From: Paraburkholderia hiiakae
GTDB taxonomy: Bacteria; Pseudomonadota; Gammaproteobacteria; Burkholderiales; Burkholderiaceae
Direction of reading: 5' to 3'
DNA length: 64,000 bases
Assembly: GCF_904848665.1 (NCBI RefSeq)
Contig: NZ_CAJHCQ010000014.1
Span: 185,729-249,728, forward strand
The position numbers and the translations under genes were made by a program. Numbering within the stretch: the first letter of the stretch is position 1; each line of letters begins with the position of its first letter. The notes beneath the pieces were generated by a model. It was not told where the DNA came from. It ran no database searches and worked only from the letters and a program-made list of their open reading frames with translations. Positions 34,742 to 44,165 of the stretch are shown in pieces.

Positions 34742-35962
34742 TTAGAAGCGATGCCGCACACCGACAACGGAAATCAGCTGCCGGTTAGACGTCGACGGGG
34801 TAGAGTAGGCGATTACTGCAACCGCCTTCTTACCCGTGGAATCGTAGCCCGATGCCATCTGATAGACGGCCATTGCGTAGACGTCGGTGCGTTTCGAGAA
34901 GTAGTAATCGACGCCCAGATCAACTTGGTTATAGCGTGCACCATCTCGACCAGCCAGTCCGCCGGCTGCCGTATATTCATACGCCGCACCAAGCATCAAT
35001 GCAGGAGTCAGCAAGTAACGAACACTGACTTCCCCGATGTTGAACACTGCCGTCTTGCCCAAGGCTGCAGAGTTGATCCCTGTCACAGCAGTTGCACCGA
35101 GACTGTTGAACGACGAGTGCGTATAAGCGGCAGCTAGCGTTGCCGGTCCGATCTGGTAGCTACCGCCCACGCCAGCGGTTTCAAGGGACCCAGCGCCTGC
35201 GAGGCCCGAAATTACCGGACCGCTCATGTTGCTAGCGGTAGTGCTAGCCGATGCGTTGGTGCCGAAAACCGAATAGTTCGGGTTTCTTGCCATGGAGTAC
35301 GCAGCGCCCAGCGATACCGGCCCATTCGCGTAGCTCACCGCAGCGGAGTAGTAGGAATTCCGCGATACGTCACCTGCAACTCCGCCAAAGCTATACATCG
35401 CTCCAAAATTGAAGCCCATGAACGTGGGCGACTTGTACTTCACCGCGTTGTTTATCCGCTGGCTGCCGTCCATGTCGTCCAGATCCGCCGGGTGGGCGCC
35501 GTAACCTGCGCCCGTGAGCGCCCACGAGCCGCCAGCGGTGAAAATGCCGACGTATTCGTACGTGATCGCATACTGCCGACCGAGAGTCAGCGTCCCGAGG
35601 TTGTTCGAGGAAAGGCCCACGAAAGCCTGCCGTCCGAACAGCGCTCCGCCCTGAGTCGAAGTTCCGTTAGAGCCATTGAAGCCCCCTTCAATGGTGAAAA
35701 TCGTGCTCAACCCTCCGCCAAGGTCTTCAGTTCCCTTGAGACCCCAGCGGCTCTGACCTTCGTTACCGCTCGTCAGCGCGTATTGACGCTTGCCACCAGC
35801 GTTGGTGCTGAACGTCAGGCCTTCGTCGGCCACCCCAAACAACGTGACGCTGCTTTGAGCTGCGGCCGGACCTGCGTAACCGAACGCCATAGTCATGCCG
35901 ACAGCGGAAAGCGACGCAACGAGGGCGAGAGATTTTCCATTCTCAATCAGAGTGGATTTCAT
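34742..35962 (-). CDS. Gram-negative porin (OmpC-like)
   Basis: 406 residues. A signal peptide ends about residue 36 (AAAQS), then SVTLFGVADEG. RWGLKGTEDLGGGLSTIFTIEGGF and the C-terminal VGVRHRF match Burkholderia porins. TAGGAG precedes the ATG. It is longer than porin 1 and has Gly/Ala/Ser-rich loops. It lies downstream of the M20/DUF3311/SSS genes on the same strand but with its own ribosome site and a 137-bp gap, so it may be separately transcribed. Confidence 0.95.
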   Translation of the reverse strand: MKSTLIENGKSLALVASLSAVGMTMAFGYAGPAAAQSSVTLFGVADEGLTFSTNAGGKRQYALTSGNEGQSRWGLKGTEDLGGGLSTIFTIEGGFNGSNGTSTQGGALFGRQAFVGLSSNNLGTLTLGRQYAITYEYVGIFTAGGSWALTGAGYGAHPADLDDMDGSQRINNAVKYKSPTFMGFNFGAMYSFGGVAGDVSRNSYYSAAVSYANGPVSLGAAYSMARNPNYSVFGTNASASTTASNMSGPVISGLAGAGSLETAGVGGSYQIGPATLAAAYTHSSFNSLGATAVTGINSAALGKTAVFNIGEVSVRYLLTPALMLGAAYEYTAAGGLAGRDGARYNQVDLGVDYYFSKRTDVYAMAVYQMASGYDSTGKKAVAVIAYSTPSTSNRQLISVVGVRHRF

Positions 35963-36099
35963 TATTATATACTCCTAACCAATTGGATATTTTTTTTGCA
36001 TCTTGGATTGCAGGTTCCCGTCCATCCGAGCAACCTCAGCCGAACGGGATTGGCACAACTTCGGTACGGATTAAGCTTCTCGAATGACCTCTGGTTCCG

Positions 36100-37566
36100 T
36101 CACGGAGCCAGCTTTCGAGATGCAGGCATAAGGCGATCCAGAAAGCTGACCAGTACGAACGCGCAGACGTTCACAGCGAGGGCGACGATACCCACGTTGA
36201 TGTCCCGGAGGGAATCGGGAATGAATGGCAGCAGCGTCGATGTACGGGAACCAGTGAGCGAGATCACCGCAACGCTGAGTACACCGACAACAACTCCGCA
36301 GATCGCCCCCTTGGTAGTCGCGGGATTGCGTTTGCTCAGGCTGGCAAAAAACGCTGGTGCCAGTTGAGTCACAAAGTTGTAGCCCATCAACAGCAGCGCA
36401 ACCACTGTCTGACTGCCCGACAAAGCGAAAGTAACGCATACGATCATGATGACCGGCACGGCAATCTTTGCCAGAGATACGGTAAAGCGATCGCTTCGCG
36501 CAGGATCAACCGCGCCAACCAGATCCCGGGAAAAAAGAATCGAGGTGGTGAGCACCAGCATCGAGCCTGGAACGATCGCGCACAGAGCGCCCGCCGAACC
36601 AAGAATGGCGATAAACCAAGCAGGCATGGCGCCAATCGCAAGCTTGAAGAGACTCAGATCCGCCTGTGCACCCGCCAGCCCAGGCACAACGCCAACTGCC
36701 GTGAACCCGACAAAAAACACGAGCGCGAGCAGGAGACTGTATGCCGGAAGCAGAATGGCGTTGCGGCGCAAGGTCGCGACACTGCCGGACGTGAATGTCG
36801 CCGCAAAGACGTGTGGCCACATGAAGAAGCCCAGCGTCGACAGGATAATTGTCGAAGCGAACCACACCGAACTGAAACCCGTTGGCGCAATGGCTGTGAA
36901 ACCTGGCTTAGCTGCCTCCACAGAGGCGAACATTGCGTGGATTCCGCCGTAATAGTGCCTTGGGAGATAGATCCCGAGGAACACCACCAGCAGAACGATC
37001 GCGATATCTTTGACCGACGAGACCCACGCCGATCCATGGACACCTGACAGCAGAACATTGATCGTGATCGCTGCCGCTCCGAGGAGAATTCCCGTGGTCG
37101 GGGAGAGCGCGTTCGACGAAGCGGTGCTAACAATAATCGCCATGCCTTTGAGCTGAAGCACGATATACGGGATGAGCGCGACAACTCCGACGAGCGCAGC
37201 CAGTGCGCCGAGCGTACGGCTTTCGTATTTCTGCCGGAGAAAATCTGGCAGGGACACCAGTCGGTGCTGCTTCGCGTATCTCCAGATAACGGGAGAAAGC
37301 CAGAAAGACAGTGTGTAGGCGAGGCACTCGTACGCAAGAATATAGTAGACGGCGCCGCCATGTCCGTACGCAAAACCGCTGGCGCCAAGGACGGTGAAGG
37401 TCGTGAAACTTTCGCCTGCCATCAACAGAAATACGAACACAGTGCCGAAGGCACGATCGCCTACGCTCCATTGCTCCAGATCCATCTTCCTACCAAGTCG
37501 CGGTAAGGCGCTAAGCAGGATGGATGCGAAGACAGTAGCCAGAATGACAGAAGTCGATAAGTTCAT
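36100..37566 (-). CDS. sodium:solute symporter (SSS family)
   Basis: 488 residues with about 13 membrane segments. The SSS signature lies around residues 140-210 (LLGAAAITINVLLSGVHGSAWVSSVKDIAIVLL). Together with the DUF3311 protein encoded just upstream, it resembles monocarboxylate transporters of the MctP group, which come as such pairs. It is the last gene of an M20 amidohydrolase-DUF3311-SSS operon. The likely cargo is an organic acid or N-acyl amino acid related to the amidohydrolase substrate. Confidence 0.92.
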   Translation of the reverse strand: MNLSTSVILATVFASILLSALPRLGRKMDLEQWSVGDRAFGTVFVFLLMAGESFTTFTVLGASGFAYGHGGAVYYILAYECLAYTLSFWLSPVIWRYAKQHRLVSLPDFLRQKYESRTLGALAALVGVVALIPYIVLQLKGMAIIVSTASSNALSPTTGILLGAAAITINVLLSGVHGSAWVSSVKDIAIVLLVVFLGIYLPRHYYGGIHAMFASVEAAKPGFTAIAPTGFSSVWFASTIILSTLGFFMWPHVFAATFTSGSVATLRRNAILLPAYSLLLALVFFVGFTAVGVVPGLAGAQADLSLFKLAIGAMPAWFIAILGSAGALCAIVPGSMLVLTTSILFSRDLVGAVDPARSDRFTVSLAKIAVPVIMIVCVTFALSGSQTVVALLLMGYNFVTQLAPAFFASLSKRNPATTKGAICGVVVGVLSVAVISLTGSRTSTLLPFIPDSLRDINVGIVALAVNVCAFVLVSFLDRLMPASRKLAP

Positions 37567-37772
37567 GTTGCGTCTCCAGCCGCTTCTTCGTATTTACTAT
37601 GGCTGACCCGATCGATGACAAGCAAAGCGATCGTCGTCAGAACGGCACAACCCATTATCCAGGCGAGCAGGAACGGCACGCCAAGAACGAATGGGGTGAC
37701 TCGATTACCGAAAAAAATCCCCACGAAAATCAAGATGCAGGGGATTGCTGCTAATGTGTCGATTTTTTTCAT
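37563..37772 (-). CDS. DUF3311 small membrane protein
   Basis: 69 residues, two membrane helices (IPCILIFVGIFF and GVPFLLAWIMGCAVLTTIALLVID). The PFVLGVPFLLAW core is typical of DUF3311, whose genes regularly sit directly before an SSS transporter gene, and its stop overlaps the start of that gene by four bases. It is probably an accessory subunit of the transporter. Confidence 0.85.
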   Translation of the reverse strand: MKKIDTLAAIPCILIFVGIFFGNRVTPFVLGVPFLLAWIMGCAVLTTIALLVIDRVSHSKYEEAAGDAT

Positions 37773-37808
37773 TATTTGGTTGTCCTCTGGTCGTGACGCT
37801 ATTCCCTC

Positions 37809-38969
37809 TCAAATGGGCAAGAGTCTTGCAACCAGTTGAGTCCAGTAAGACACGCCAAGTGGAATCACCCCATCGTTGAAGTCGTAGAGAGGGTGATGGA
37901 GACTGTGGGTGTGACCATCATCGTCATTGCCAAACCACACATAACAACCAGGCTTTTCCCGGGCGAAGAACGAAAAATCTTCAGCCGCCATTGACGGCAG
38001 GCGGCCTTGCAGAATGTTTTCCTTGCCCACGACCTGTGCCGCGACCTCACGCGCAATATCTGCACACGCGGCATCGTTAATGGTCGGCGGATAGTTGCGG
38101 CGATAACGGATCTCGACAGTGGCGCCGAAACCTGCAGCTACAGATCGAGCAACTTCCTGAACCCGCTTCTCGAGGAACTCGCGCACCGACTCCTTATGTG
38201 CCCGCACCGAACCACTAAGAATCACTCGATTGGGATGAACATGGTACTCATCGCCACCGTGGATCTTCGCGACGCCGATGACCGCGGAATCGCGCGGATG
38301 AACATTACGTGCCGGAATCGACTGCAAAGCGGTCACGATATGACAGGCGGCAAGAACCGAGTCGACACCTTCCTGGGGCATACCACCGTGACATCCCTTG
38401 CCAACCACTTCGATATCGAAGTAATCCACCGCGGCCATGGTTTCACCCGTGTGTACTACTACGGAGCCCGTTGGCATGCCAGGCCAGTTATGCAGCCCCC
38501 AGAACGAGTCGACCGGGAAGCGCTCCAGCAGTCCATCATCAAGCATTGCCTTGGCTCCGCCAGCACCCTCCTCGGCGGGCTGGAAGATCAGCACAACAAC
38601 GCCATCGAAATCCCGCGTGCGCGCGAGGACTTCGGCCGCTCCGACCAGCATTGCCGTGTGCCCATCATGTCCACAGCCATGCATGTGATTTTCGTATGTC
38701 GAATGATGGGGAACGTCCTTGTGATCCGGCATCTGCAAAGCGTCCATATCGGCACGCAGCGCAATACGCCGTCCGCTCGCCACCGACTTTCCCTCGATAA
38801 CGGCGACGACACCCGTTTGCCCGATACCGGTATGCACTTCGATTCCGAGGGCCTTCAGTCGCTCAGCGACGACGGCGGCCGTGCGGAGCTCCTGAAAAGC
38901 CAGCTCCGGATGACGATGAATGTCTCTCCTCAGTTCTACGAGGCTGTGGATGTGGTCTTCGACTTGCAT
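37809..38969 (-). CDS. M20-family amidohydrolase (hippurate hydrolase-like)
   Basis: 386 residues. Metal-binding motifs MHGCGHDGHTAML near 100-110 and QPAEEGAGGAKAM near 135-145 match the M20D group of hippurate/N-acyl-L-amino-acid hydrolases and IAA-amino-acid hydrolases. GGAGAG precedes the ATG. First gene of the operon with DUF3311 and SSS, which fits uptake and deacylation of an N-acyl amino acid. The upstream regulator copy is broken (see 39215). Confidence 0.92.
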   Translation of the reverse strand: MQVEDHIHSLVELRRDIHRHPELAFQELRTAAVVAERLKALGIEVHTGIGQTGVVAVIEGKSVASGRRIALRADMDALQMPDHKDVPHHSTYENHMHGCGHDGHTAMLVGAAEVLARTRDFDGVVVLIFQPAEEGAGGAKAMLDDGLLERFPVDSFWGLHNWPGMPTGSVVVHTGETMAAVDYFDIEVVGKGCHGGMPQEGVDSVLAACHIVTALQSIPARNVHPRDSAVIGVAKIHGGDEYHVHPNRVILSGSVRAHKESVREFLEKRVQEVARSVAAGFGATVEIRYRRNYPPTINDAACADIAREVAAQVVGKENILQGRLPSMAAEDFSFFAREKPGCYVWFGNDDDGHTHSLHHPLYDFNDGVIPLGVSYWTQLVARLLPI

Positions 38970-39214
38970 TTTCTCTCCGTTGATGCGTTATGTCCGCTCA
39001 CACAATCGGCGCGGCAATATGTTTAATGTACGTAGAGTAAAGCTATGCGTCAACGTAGGGATATACACCTATATCTCGTGCGAATTTGTCCAGACAGGCG
39101 AGCAGGATGGCGGAACAGGCTATTAAATAGTGGACCTACGGTATATCTAAGTATTCGTATGTATTGGCTGTTAACGCCAATGCACTTGCGGAGTACAAGT
39201 TGGAGAGGAGCGAG
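38970..39214. other. upstream region of the amidohydrolase operon
   Basis: About 245 bp between the amidohydrolase start and the TetR remnant. It is AT-richer and contains AATGTACGTAGAG near 39017, similar to the TACGTACA palindrome before the intact TetR gene. No separate gene seen. Confidence 0.35.
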
Positions 39215-39440
39215 AATTTCTCGGCCGCAACCAGCGGGCAGGGGAAGGCCGCGGTCTGAGACGGCAAAAACTGCCGTCCTGAGCGCGGTGTATCAGCATG
39301 CGACCAGAGGTGGCGCGCGTGGAGCGACCATTGAGGCGATCGCTAAATCGTCTGGTGTGTCGAAAGTCGCCATCTATAAATAGTAGGCAGATCGACACAC
39401 GCTACTCACGGATGTGTTTCTCTGGGAGATTGGGCTGGAG
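39215..39440 (+). pseudogene. truncated TetR-family regulator with two adjacent stop codons
   Basis: The frame from about 39219 reads GRGRPRSETAKTAVLS, then GATIEAIAKSSGVSKVAIYK, nearly the same as the intact TetR protein encoded at 40249-40992. The helix-turn-helix is followed by TAG TAG at 39381-39386, where the intact copy has TGG TGG (Trp-Trp). Reading on gives TLLTDVFLWEIGLE, still matching the intact protein, and homology ends near 39440. The gene therefore lost its second half, and its distal end borders an IS6-type remnant. It lies divergent from the amidohydrolase operon, where its regulator would be expected. Confidence 0.8.
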
Positions 39441-39492
39441 ATGGTTTCGTCGCAATAAGGCGTACTGCTATGCTCAAGTGGTAAAGGTGAAC

Positions 39493-40006
39493 AATGTGAT
39501 CGATGAAGCAGAACCTGAATCCGGCAGTGGCGCGCGTGCTCAAGTGCCTGCATTACCCGCGTTATGCAATCCTGACGTATGTGCGTGGTACGTGTCCTAT
39601 TCGCTAAGCCCGCGGAACCTGGAGGAAATGACGGCGAAGCGAGGCATCGCGGTCGATCATTCAACCGTGCATCGCTGGGCGCTCAAGCTGTTACCGGTGC
39701 TGGAGAAAGCGTTTCGCCGCAACAAGCGCCCGGTCGGCAAGAGCTGACGCGTCGACGAGACCTACGTAAAGGTCAGGGTCAGTGGAAATATTAGTACCGC
39801 GCCGTCGACAAAGCCGGCAACACCATCGATTTCCTGCTGCATGCTCATCGGGAAAAGGCTGCGGCAAAGCGTTACTTCGAAAAAGCGATCGCTCACAACG
39901 GCGAACCCGAGACGGTGACGATTGACACAAGTGGCATTAGTCTGGCGGCGCATAAATCCATCGATGCCGAGCGCGGAACACCGATCAAGATCCGCCAGAC
40001 GAAGTA
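39493..40006 (+). pseudogene. IS6-family transposase pseudogene
   Basis: Assembled across frames: VARVLKCLHYPRYAI, then WYVSYSLSPRNLEEMTAKRG, HSTVHRWALKLLPVLEKAFRRNKRPVGKS, a stop (TGA at 39745-39747) where Trp is expected, then RVDETYVKV, a further stop, YRAVDKAGNTIDFLLHAH and a DDE-domain scrap ending KIRQTK. The order matches an IS6-type (IS26/IS240-like) transposase with a frameshift and several nonsense changes, so it is dead. Confidence 0.8.
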
Positions 40007-40218
40007 GAGAAGATGTCGACAAATTTGACGCGTATCTGAACCGTCTGGCGCAGGCGTTAGGGCACGCCGATCGTCATGCTGGCATCAACGGTTACTGTTC
40101 GGGCCTGTGGTTGCCGCTCTCGCGCAAGAGCGTCGAGCCGATGGCCGCGCACATTGACCCACTTCACGTGAGTGCGAAGCACCAGTCACTCCACCACTTT
40201 GTGGCCAAGGCAGGCTAG
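40007..40218 (+). mobile_element. IS701-type transposase N-terminal fragment
   Basis: Reads KFDAYLNRLAQALGHADRHAG, then GYCSGLWLPLSRKSVEPMAA and HQSLHHFVAKAG before a stop. This is the conserved N-terminus of IS701-family transposases; the remaining 300 or so residues are absent. It abuts the IS6-type remnant with no gap, marking a recombination joint at about 40007. Confidence 0.75.
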
Positions 40219-40248
40219 CCTAACCGTGCATCCACCTTCTCTTCTCGC

Positions 40249-40992
40249 CTACCGGCAGAACACGTCATCAACCAGTTGCCGAACGAACGCCGGATTGAGG
40301 TCAGAGAGATCGAAGATGAAGCGGTAGAAGATTGTTCCGTATATCTGATCGTAAAGCTCCTGAGCAGGACGCTGCGAGCGGATTGCGCCCGATCGCTGTC
40401 CAGCTTCAATCACTCGTGTACCGAGTTCACGCCGTTCCTTCAGATAACGGTCGAAGAAGGTCGCGGTGTCGCCAGATTTTGTCAGGCATTCCGAGAGGAC
40501 GACTTTAAGCACGCGCCCCACATCCCCTCCCAGGAGCGAAACATATCTCGCCGCGTGCTGATGGATGGCTTGAACCGGGTCTCCTTCCGCCGAGAGGGGA
40601 ATCTCAAGCCCTACATGCCAAAGAAAAGCGTCGGTCAGAAGGGTCTGCCTGTCAGACCACCATTTATAGATGGTAACTTTCGATACACCAGATGACTTGG
40701 CGATCGCCTCGATAGTTGCACCGCATCCTCCTTCTTTCGCTGCGTGCTGATAGGCCGCGCTTAGAACCGCAGTTTTTGAGGATTCCGACCGCGGACGTCC
40801 TCGGCCGCCCCCTTGCGGCTTGGGCAATTCAGGCAAGTCATCGGTGTTCGCCGGCGTGGATGCAATCTCGCTCTTTTCCACTTTGTTCTCCAAAGCTTCA
40901 CGTGTTCTGTGCGTATTGTACATGAATTTAACATATACTGTACGTACATAAATTAATTCGCTACTCGCGCATTGCAATTGAGAACTGTGCAA
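40249..40992 (-). CDS. TetR/AcrR-family transcriptional regulator
   Basis: Up to 247 residues; the true start may be a later ATG. The helix-turn-helix (GCGATIEAIAKSSGVSKVTIYKWWSDRQTLL) is centred near residue 100 and is preceded by a Gly/Arg-rich arm (GGGRGRPRSESSKT). The ligand domain continues to the C-terminus. It is the intact relative of the broken copy at 39215 and both are transcribed toward the IS remnants between them. A palindrome TGTACGTACA lies at 40939-40948, close to or inside the 5' end of the frame, so the real start is probably the ATG at about 40920 or further in. Confidence 0.83.
   Translation of the reverse strand: MHSSQLQCASSELIYVRTVYVKFMYNTHRTREALENKVEKSEIASTPANTDDLPELPKPQGGGRGRPRSESSKTAVLSAAYQHAAKEGGCGATIEAIAKSSGVSKVTIYKWWSDRQTLLTDAFLWHVGLEIPLSAEGDPVQAIHQHAARYVSLLGGDVGRVLKVVLSECLTKSGDTATFFDRYLKERRELGTRVIEAGQRSGAIRSQRPAQELYDQIYGTIFYRFIFDLSDLNPAFVRQLVDDVFCR
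40939..40948. promoter_or_regulatory. palindrome TGTACGTACA near the TetR gene start
   Basis: Perfect 10-bp palindrome in an AT-rich stretch where a TetR autoregulatory operator would be expected. A related AATGTACGTAG occurs upstream of the broken TetR copy near 39017. Confidence 0.4.
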
Positions 40993-41198
40993 AAACTTGG
41001 ATCGCCATCAGGGTATGTCCGTATATTGACACGTTCATTTACGCGGTGTTCTCTAAATACAGAAGCCGCCAGGCGTTGCGTCTGATGGGTAATCGGGACT
41101 TCCCCGTCCTGAGGTCGCGGCGGAAGCCGCGAACGTTGGCATCAAAGTGCCATGATGGAGTGTCGAGCCTTCATCAACGCTAGTAGGAGGAGAAGTCC
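40993..41198. other. intergenic, probable IS110 left flank
   Basis: Holds nothing recognisable apart from the leader of the IS110-type fragment, with AGGAGG before its ATG. Confidence 0.35.
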
Positions 41199-41346
41199 AT
41201 GTCCTTCGTCACCGTCGGAATCGATCTCGCCAAGAATGTGTTTGCCATCCATGGGGTGAATGAAACCGGTAAGCCGATATTGGTTGAAGCCGAAGGTCAT
41301 CCGTGATGAACTCGGGGCGTTCATCGCTCAGTTGCCAGCGCGGCAG
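41199..41346 (+). mobile_element. IS110-family transposase N-terminal fragment
   Basis: ATG at 41199 after AGGAGG. MSFVTVGIDLAKNVFAIHGV is the IS110 N-terminus with the RuvC-like GIDLAK motif. An extra T near 41280 shifts the frame; in the shifted frame KPKVIRDELGAFIAQLPA continues the family pattern. The rest of the transposase is gone. Confidence 0.8.
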
Positions 41347-41809
41347 CATAACGCCAAAACCGCTTGGAGGGAGGTAACACCCACTCACAGGTTTGCGAAG
41401 CTTCTCAAAGCGATGACGAAATAGGTTGAACCAGCATCCTGAAGCCTGTTTTTCGTGCCGGCTGCCACCTGTGGCAAGCCGCGATTTTGCTAAGGACGGG
41501 GTGCGCGGATCTCATCGAGGCTGCGGGCGTGCTTCGGCAACGGCCCATCTGGCAAGCCGGATACATGCATGCAGAGCGTTTCGACATCACGAACAAGGAG
41601 GTTGCAAAAGGCGTCGGTCCATACATGCATGAAAAGGGACGACCGCCCGAAGATGCGAAGAGCCGCATCAGAACCTTATCGATAGCGGTTGGCAACGTCG
41701 CGCGCTGCCGTCCTCGTCTAGACCGTCTCGTTCCGAATTCTTGATCGAGCGCGAATTTTTGCTCAGCGCCTTGGCGCGACAAAACCGGTTCAACAGGGTG
41801 GGCCAGAAT
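41347..41809. other. degenerate region between IS110 scrap and AraC gene
   Basis: About 460 bp. A + frame reads ADLIEAAGVLRQRPIWQAGY and then NKEVAKGVGPYMHEKGRPPE; it looks protein-like but I cannot place it. Probably the remains of a gene broken by the insertions. Confidence 0.35.
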
Positions 41810-42778
41810 TCAACGCAAATCGTTTGGGGTCTGGTTTCCGTGCAAATCGACACAACCGGATCTGTATGCGGTGAGCCATCGTTTTGGCGAAGTGCCGACT
41901 AGAGCTCTAAAGGTCCGACTGAAGGCCGCCTGATCGCAGAATCCAGATTGAAGCGCAACTTGAGCGAGAGCAATCGGCGCGTTCTTCATTAGAGCCTTTG
42001 CGAAGTCGACTCGGCGATGCATCATGTAGCGATGCACTGGCATGCCGAACGATTGTTTGAAAGAGCGATTGAAATAACTCACTGAAAGGCCGCACTCTCC
42101 GGCGAGAGTTGCCAAACTAAGTCTTTGGTTTCGGTTGGCATCGATGATGTCCATCACACGCCGCCGCTGCCACGGCGCGAGACCACCAACTCGTTTCGTC
42201 GATATCTGGATGTTTCCATAAGTACCAGCCACATGGCTGCAGAACATCAAAACGAAATGTTCAAAGGTCAAATTGCATATGCGAGCTTCGTCGCCAAGCC
42301 AAGGCAGGATAAACTTGGCAAGCCCAAACAGTACATCGTCTTTCTTCCCTTGGAGGCATGACATCATGTCAATGCGACGCAATTCACTGTCAGTAGTAAA
42401 CGCGTCAAGTGTGCTTCGTGGCAGATTGAAATGCACGCAGTCGTACGCAGATGTCCGCCATGCTCTCGGATTTGATTCCATGTCATAGATGCCGATCCCC
42501 CCTTCGGCCCAGTGATCTACCGGCAGGAATATGCCGTCGACCCATGTTCCCCAATTATTGCACGACGGCTCGCGCAAATAGACCGGGATGGTGAATCCTT
42601 GCTCGGGGTGTATGGGACCTGCGGGATTTTCGAGGCCGCAGGGTACCGTGATCCGCGTGATCCCCATCTGCAATTGAGATTCCGACCTCAGCAGCAAGGA
42701 AGGGGCATCACGAAGTCTAAAGAAGCTTCCAAATTCGTTGCCAACATTCTGAATGTCAGCAGTCTGATGGTGTGCCAT
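41810..42778 (-). CDS. AraC-family transcriptional regulator
   Basis: 322 residues. The two helix-turn-helix units lie in the last 100 residues (LSLATLAGECGLSVSYFNRSFKQSFGM, then APIALAQVALQSGFCDQAAFSRTFRALVGTSPKRW). The N-terminal 200 residues are a ligand domain I cannot assign. The C-terminal 20 or so residues run into sequence that may be altered by the adjacent decay. The regulator has no clear operon next to it. Confidence 0.87.
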   Translation of the reverse strand: MAHHQTADIQNVGNEFGSFFRLRDAPSLLLRSESQLQMGITRITVPCGLENPAGPIHPEQGFTIPVYLREPSCNNWGTWVDGIFLPVDHWAEGGIGIYDMESNPRAWRTSAYDCVHFNLPRSTLDAFTTDSELRRIDMMSCLQGKKDDVLFGLAKFILPWLGDEARICNLTFEHFVLMFCSHVAGTYGNIQISTKRVGGLAPWQRRRVMDIIDANRNQRLSLATLAGECGLSVSYFNRSFKQSFGMPVHRYMMHRRVDFAKALMKNAPIALAQVALQSGFCDQAAFSRTFRALVGTSPKRWLTAYRSGCVDLHGNQTPNDLR

Positions 42779-43571
42779 CTATCGCCTTCCGAGTGATTGT
42801 CTAGGCGACTTCGATCACGCTACCGAGGGTCGAAGGATGACCCTGCCAAATGTGATTCTACAACTGTTACAGTGCGCGCTCAACGCGCTCGACGACGACT
42901 GCGGCGATGGCGCCCGCCTCTCGCTTCGCCTCATCTGAAAGGCTAAGGCTACGTCTCACCGAACCTTTCCTGATTCTTCGGACTTTACCGTGGGCCGCCT
43001 GACGAGGCCGCGGTGGAGCGAGACGTGCCCACCACACTTGCCGTCCCAAAGCTAAAAGTAGGGTTCAGATCGACAAATTGAGCGTCATTGTTCAAGACCT
43101 TCATATGCCATTAGTAGAAGCTGAACTCAACGACGTCTCGCATAGTTGTGGCCTCGTGATCAACGTTTATGACGTGGCGTGAACCATGAGCTGACGTCCT
43201 GCGCACGTCCGCCTCGCCTCAATGTTCGCAGCGAATGTTGCCGGACCCGCCGCAGGGCAAGGCGTCGGCGCGATCGGCTTGTGCTTCACCGGCAACTTTG
43301 CGTGATCAATGATGCTTGGGCCCGCGATGCGCCGGTAATCTCCGAGCCTTCGCTACATCTGAAGGTGCCTAGACGACAGGAGATTTCGCCCGAGGAACTC
43401 CAGGCGGTGAAGGCCAGAATGGAGTACGAAAACCTCATGGCACTGGGGTACCGTTTTCGCGGCCGAGTCATTGAGGACGAGCATCCCAATCGCGAGGTCT
43501 CCGCTTCCTTCGTCAAAATTCTGCCGGCACCGAAGATACTTTATTTAAGTGTTTTACTAGAGGCTACTATC
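42779..43571. other. upstream region of second ohr, possible gene scrap
   Basis: About 790 bp. The frame of ohr2 stays open upstream to 43179, and from about 43380 it reads ISPEELQAVKARMEYENLMA then GYRFRGRVIED, a helical stretch that could be the end of an unknown gene. No ribosome site for a longer ohr2 start; no IS match. Confidence 0.35.
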
Positions 43572-43997
43572 ATGACAATTGAAAATGTTCTCTACCGCGC
43601 TCACGCGCGGGCTACTGGAGGCCGGGATGGTCGCGCGGTCGTTCCCGAGAGCAACCTCGAGTTCAAGCTGACCACTCCACGAGAGCTCGGGGGATCGGGG
43701 GGTGAAGGCACCAACCCGGAGCAGCTTTTTGCTGCAGGTTACAGTGCCTGCTTCCTGGGTGCCATGAAATTCGTTGCCGCGCAGAACAAGATCACCATTC
43801 CGGCTGACGTTTCGATCAACGGTACCGTAGGCATAGGCGTCATTCCGACCGGCTTCGGCATCGAGGTTGAACTGAAGATCTCGCTACCCGGTATGGCAAG
43901 AGATGCGGCGCAATCGCTTATTGAAAAAGCTCACGTCGTCTGCCCGTACTCCAACGCGACACGCGGCAACATCGACGTATTGCTCACACTTGTCTAA
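43572..43997 (+). CDS. organic hydroperoxide resistance protein, second copy
   Basis: 141 residues; start chosen at the ATG (MTIENVLYRAH) that matches the first ohr copy. Catalytic Cys in SACFLGA and VVCPYSNATRGN are kept. It differs from the copy at 5066 at 21 of 141 residues, mostly conservative, so both are likely functional. Neighbours are the BON protein and DUF3331 gene on the same strand; no OhrR is adjacent. Confidence 0.92.
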   Translation: MTIENVLYRAHARATGGRDGRAVVPESNLEFKLTTPRELGGSGGEGTNPEQLFAAGYSACFLGAMKFVAAQNKITIPADVSINGTVGIGVIPTGFGIEVELKISLPGMARDAAQSLIEKAHVVCPYSNATRGNIDVLLTLV

Positions 43998-44165
43998 TGG
44001 GTAAAAAACGCCAGCGATGAAATATATTCCGTCGAGATAAGGTAGTTCGTCACAGCCGTCACAGTTGATAAATGATCAGAATGCCACTGCGTGAACTGAG
44101 AGTCCCACCTCGTGAAAGAACTCGATGGTCCGAGCGCTGTTGAAGACGATTACAGGACAAATGTT

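Noticed and set aside
38007..39026. 339-codon + frame across the amidohydrolase gene
   Set aside because: Antisense shadow of the M20 gene; Cys/His/Arg-rich composition without domains.
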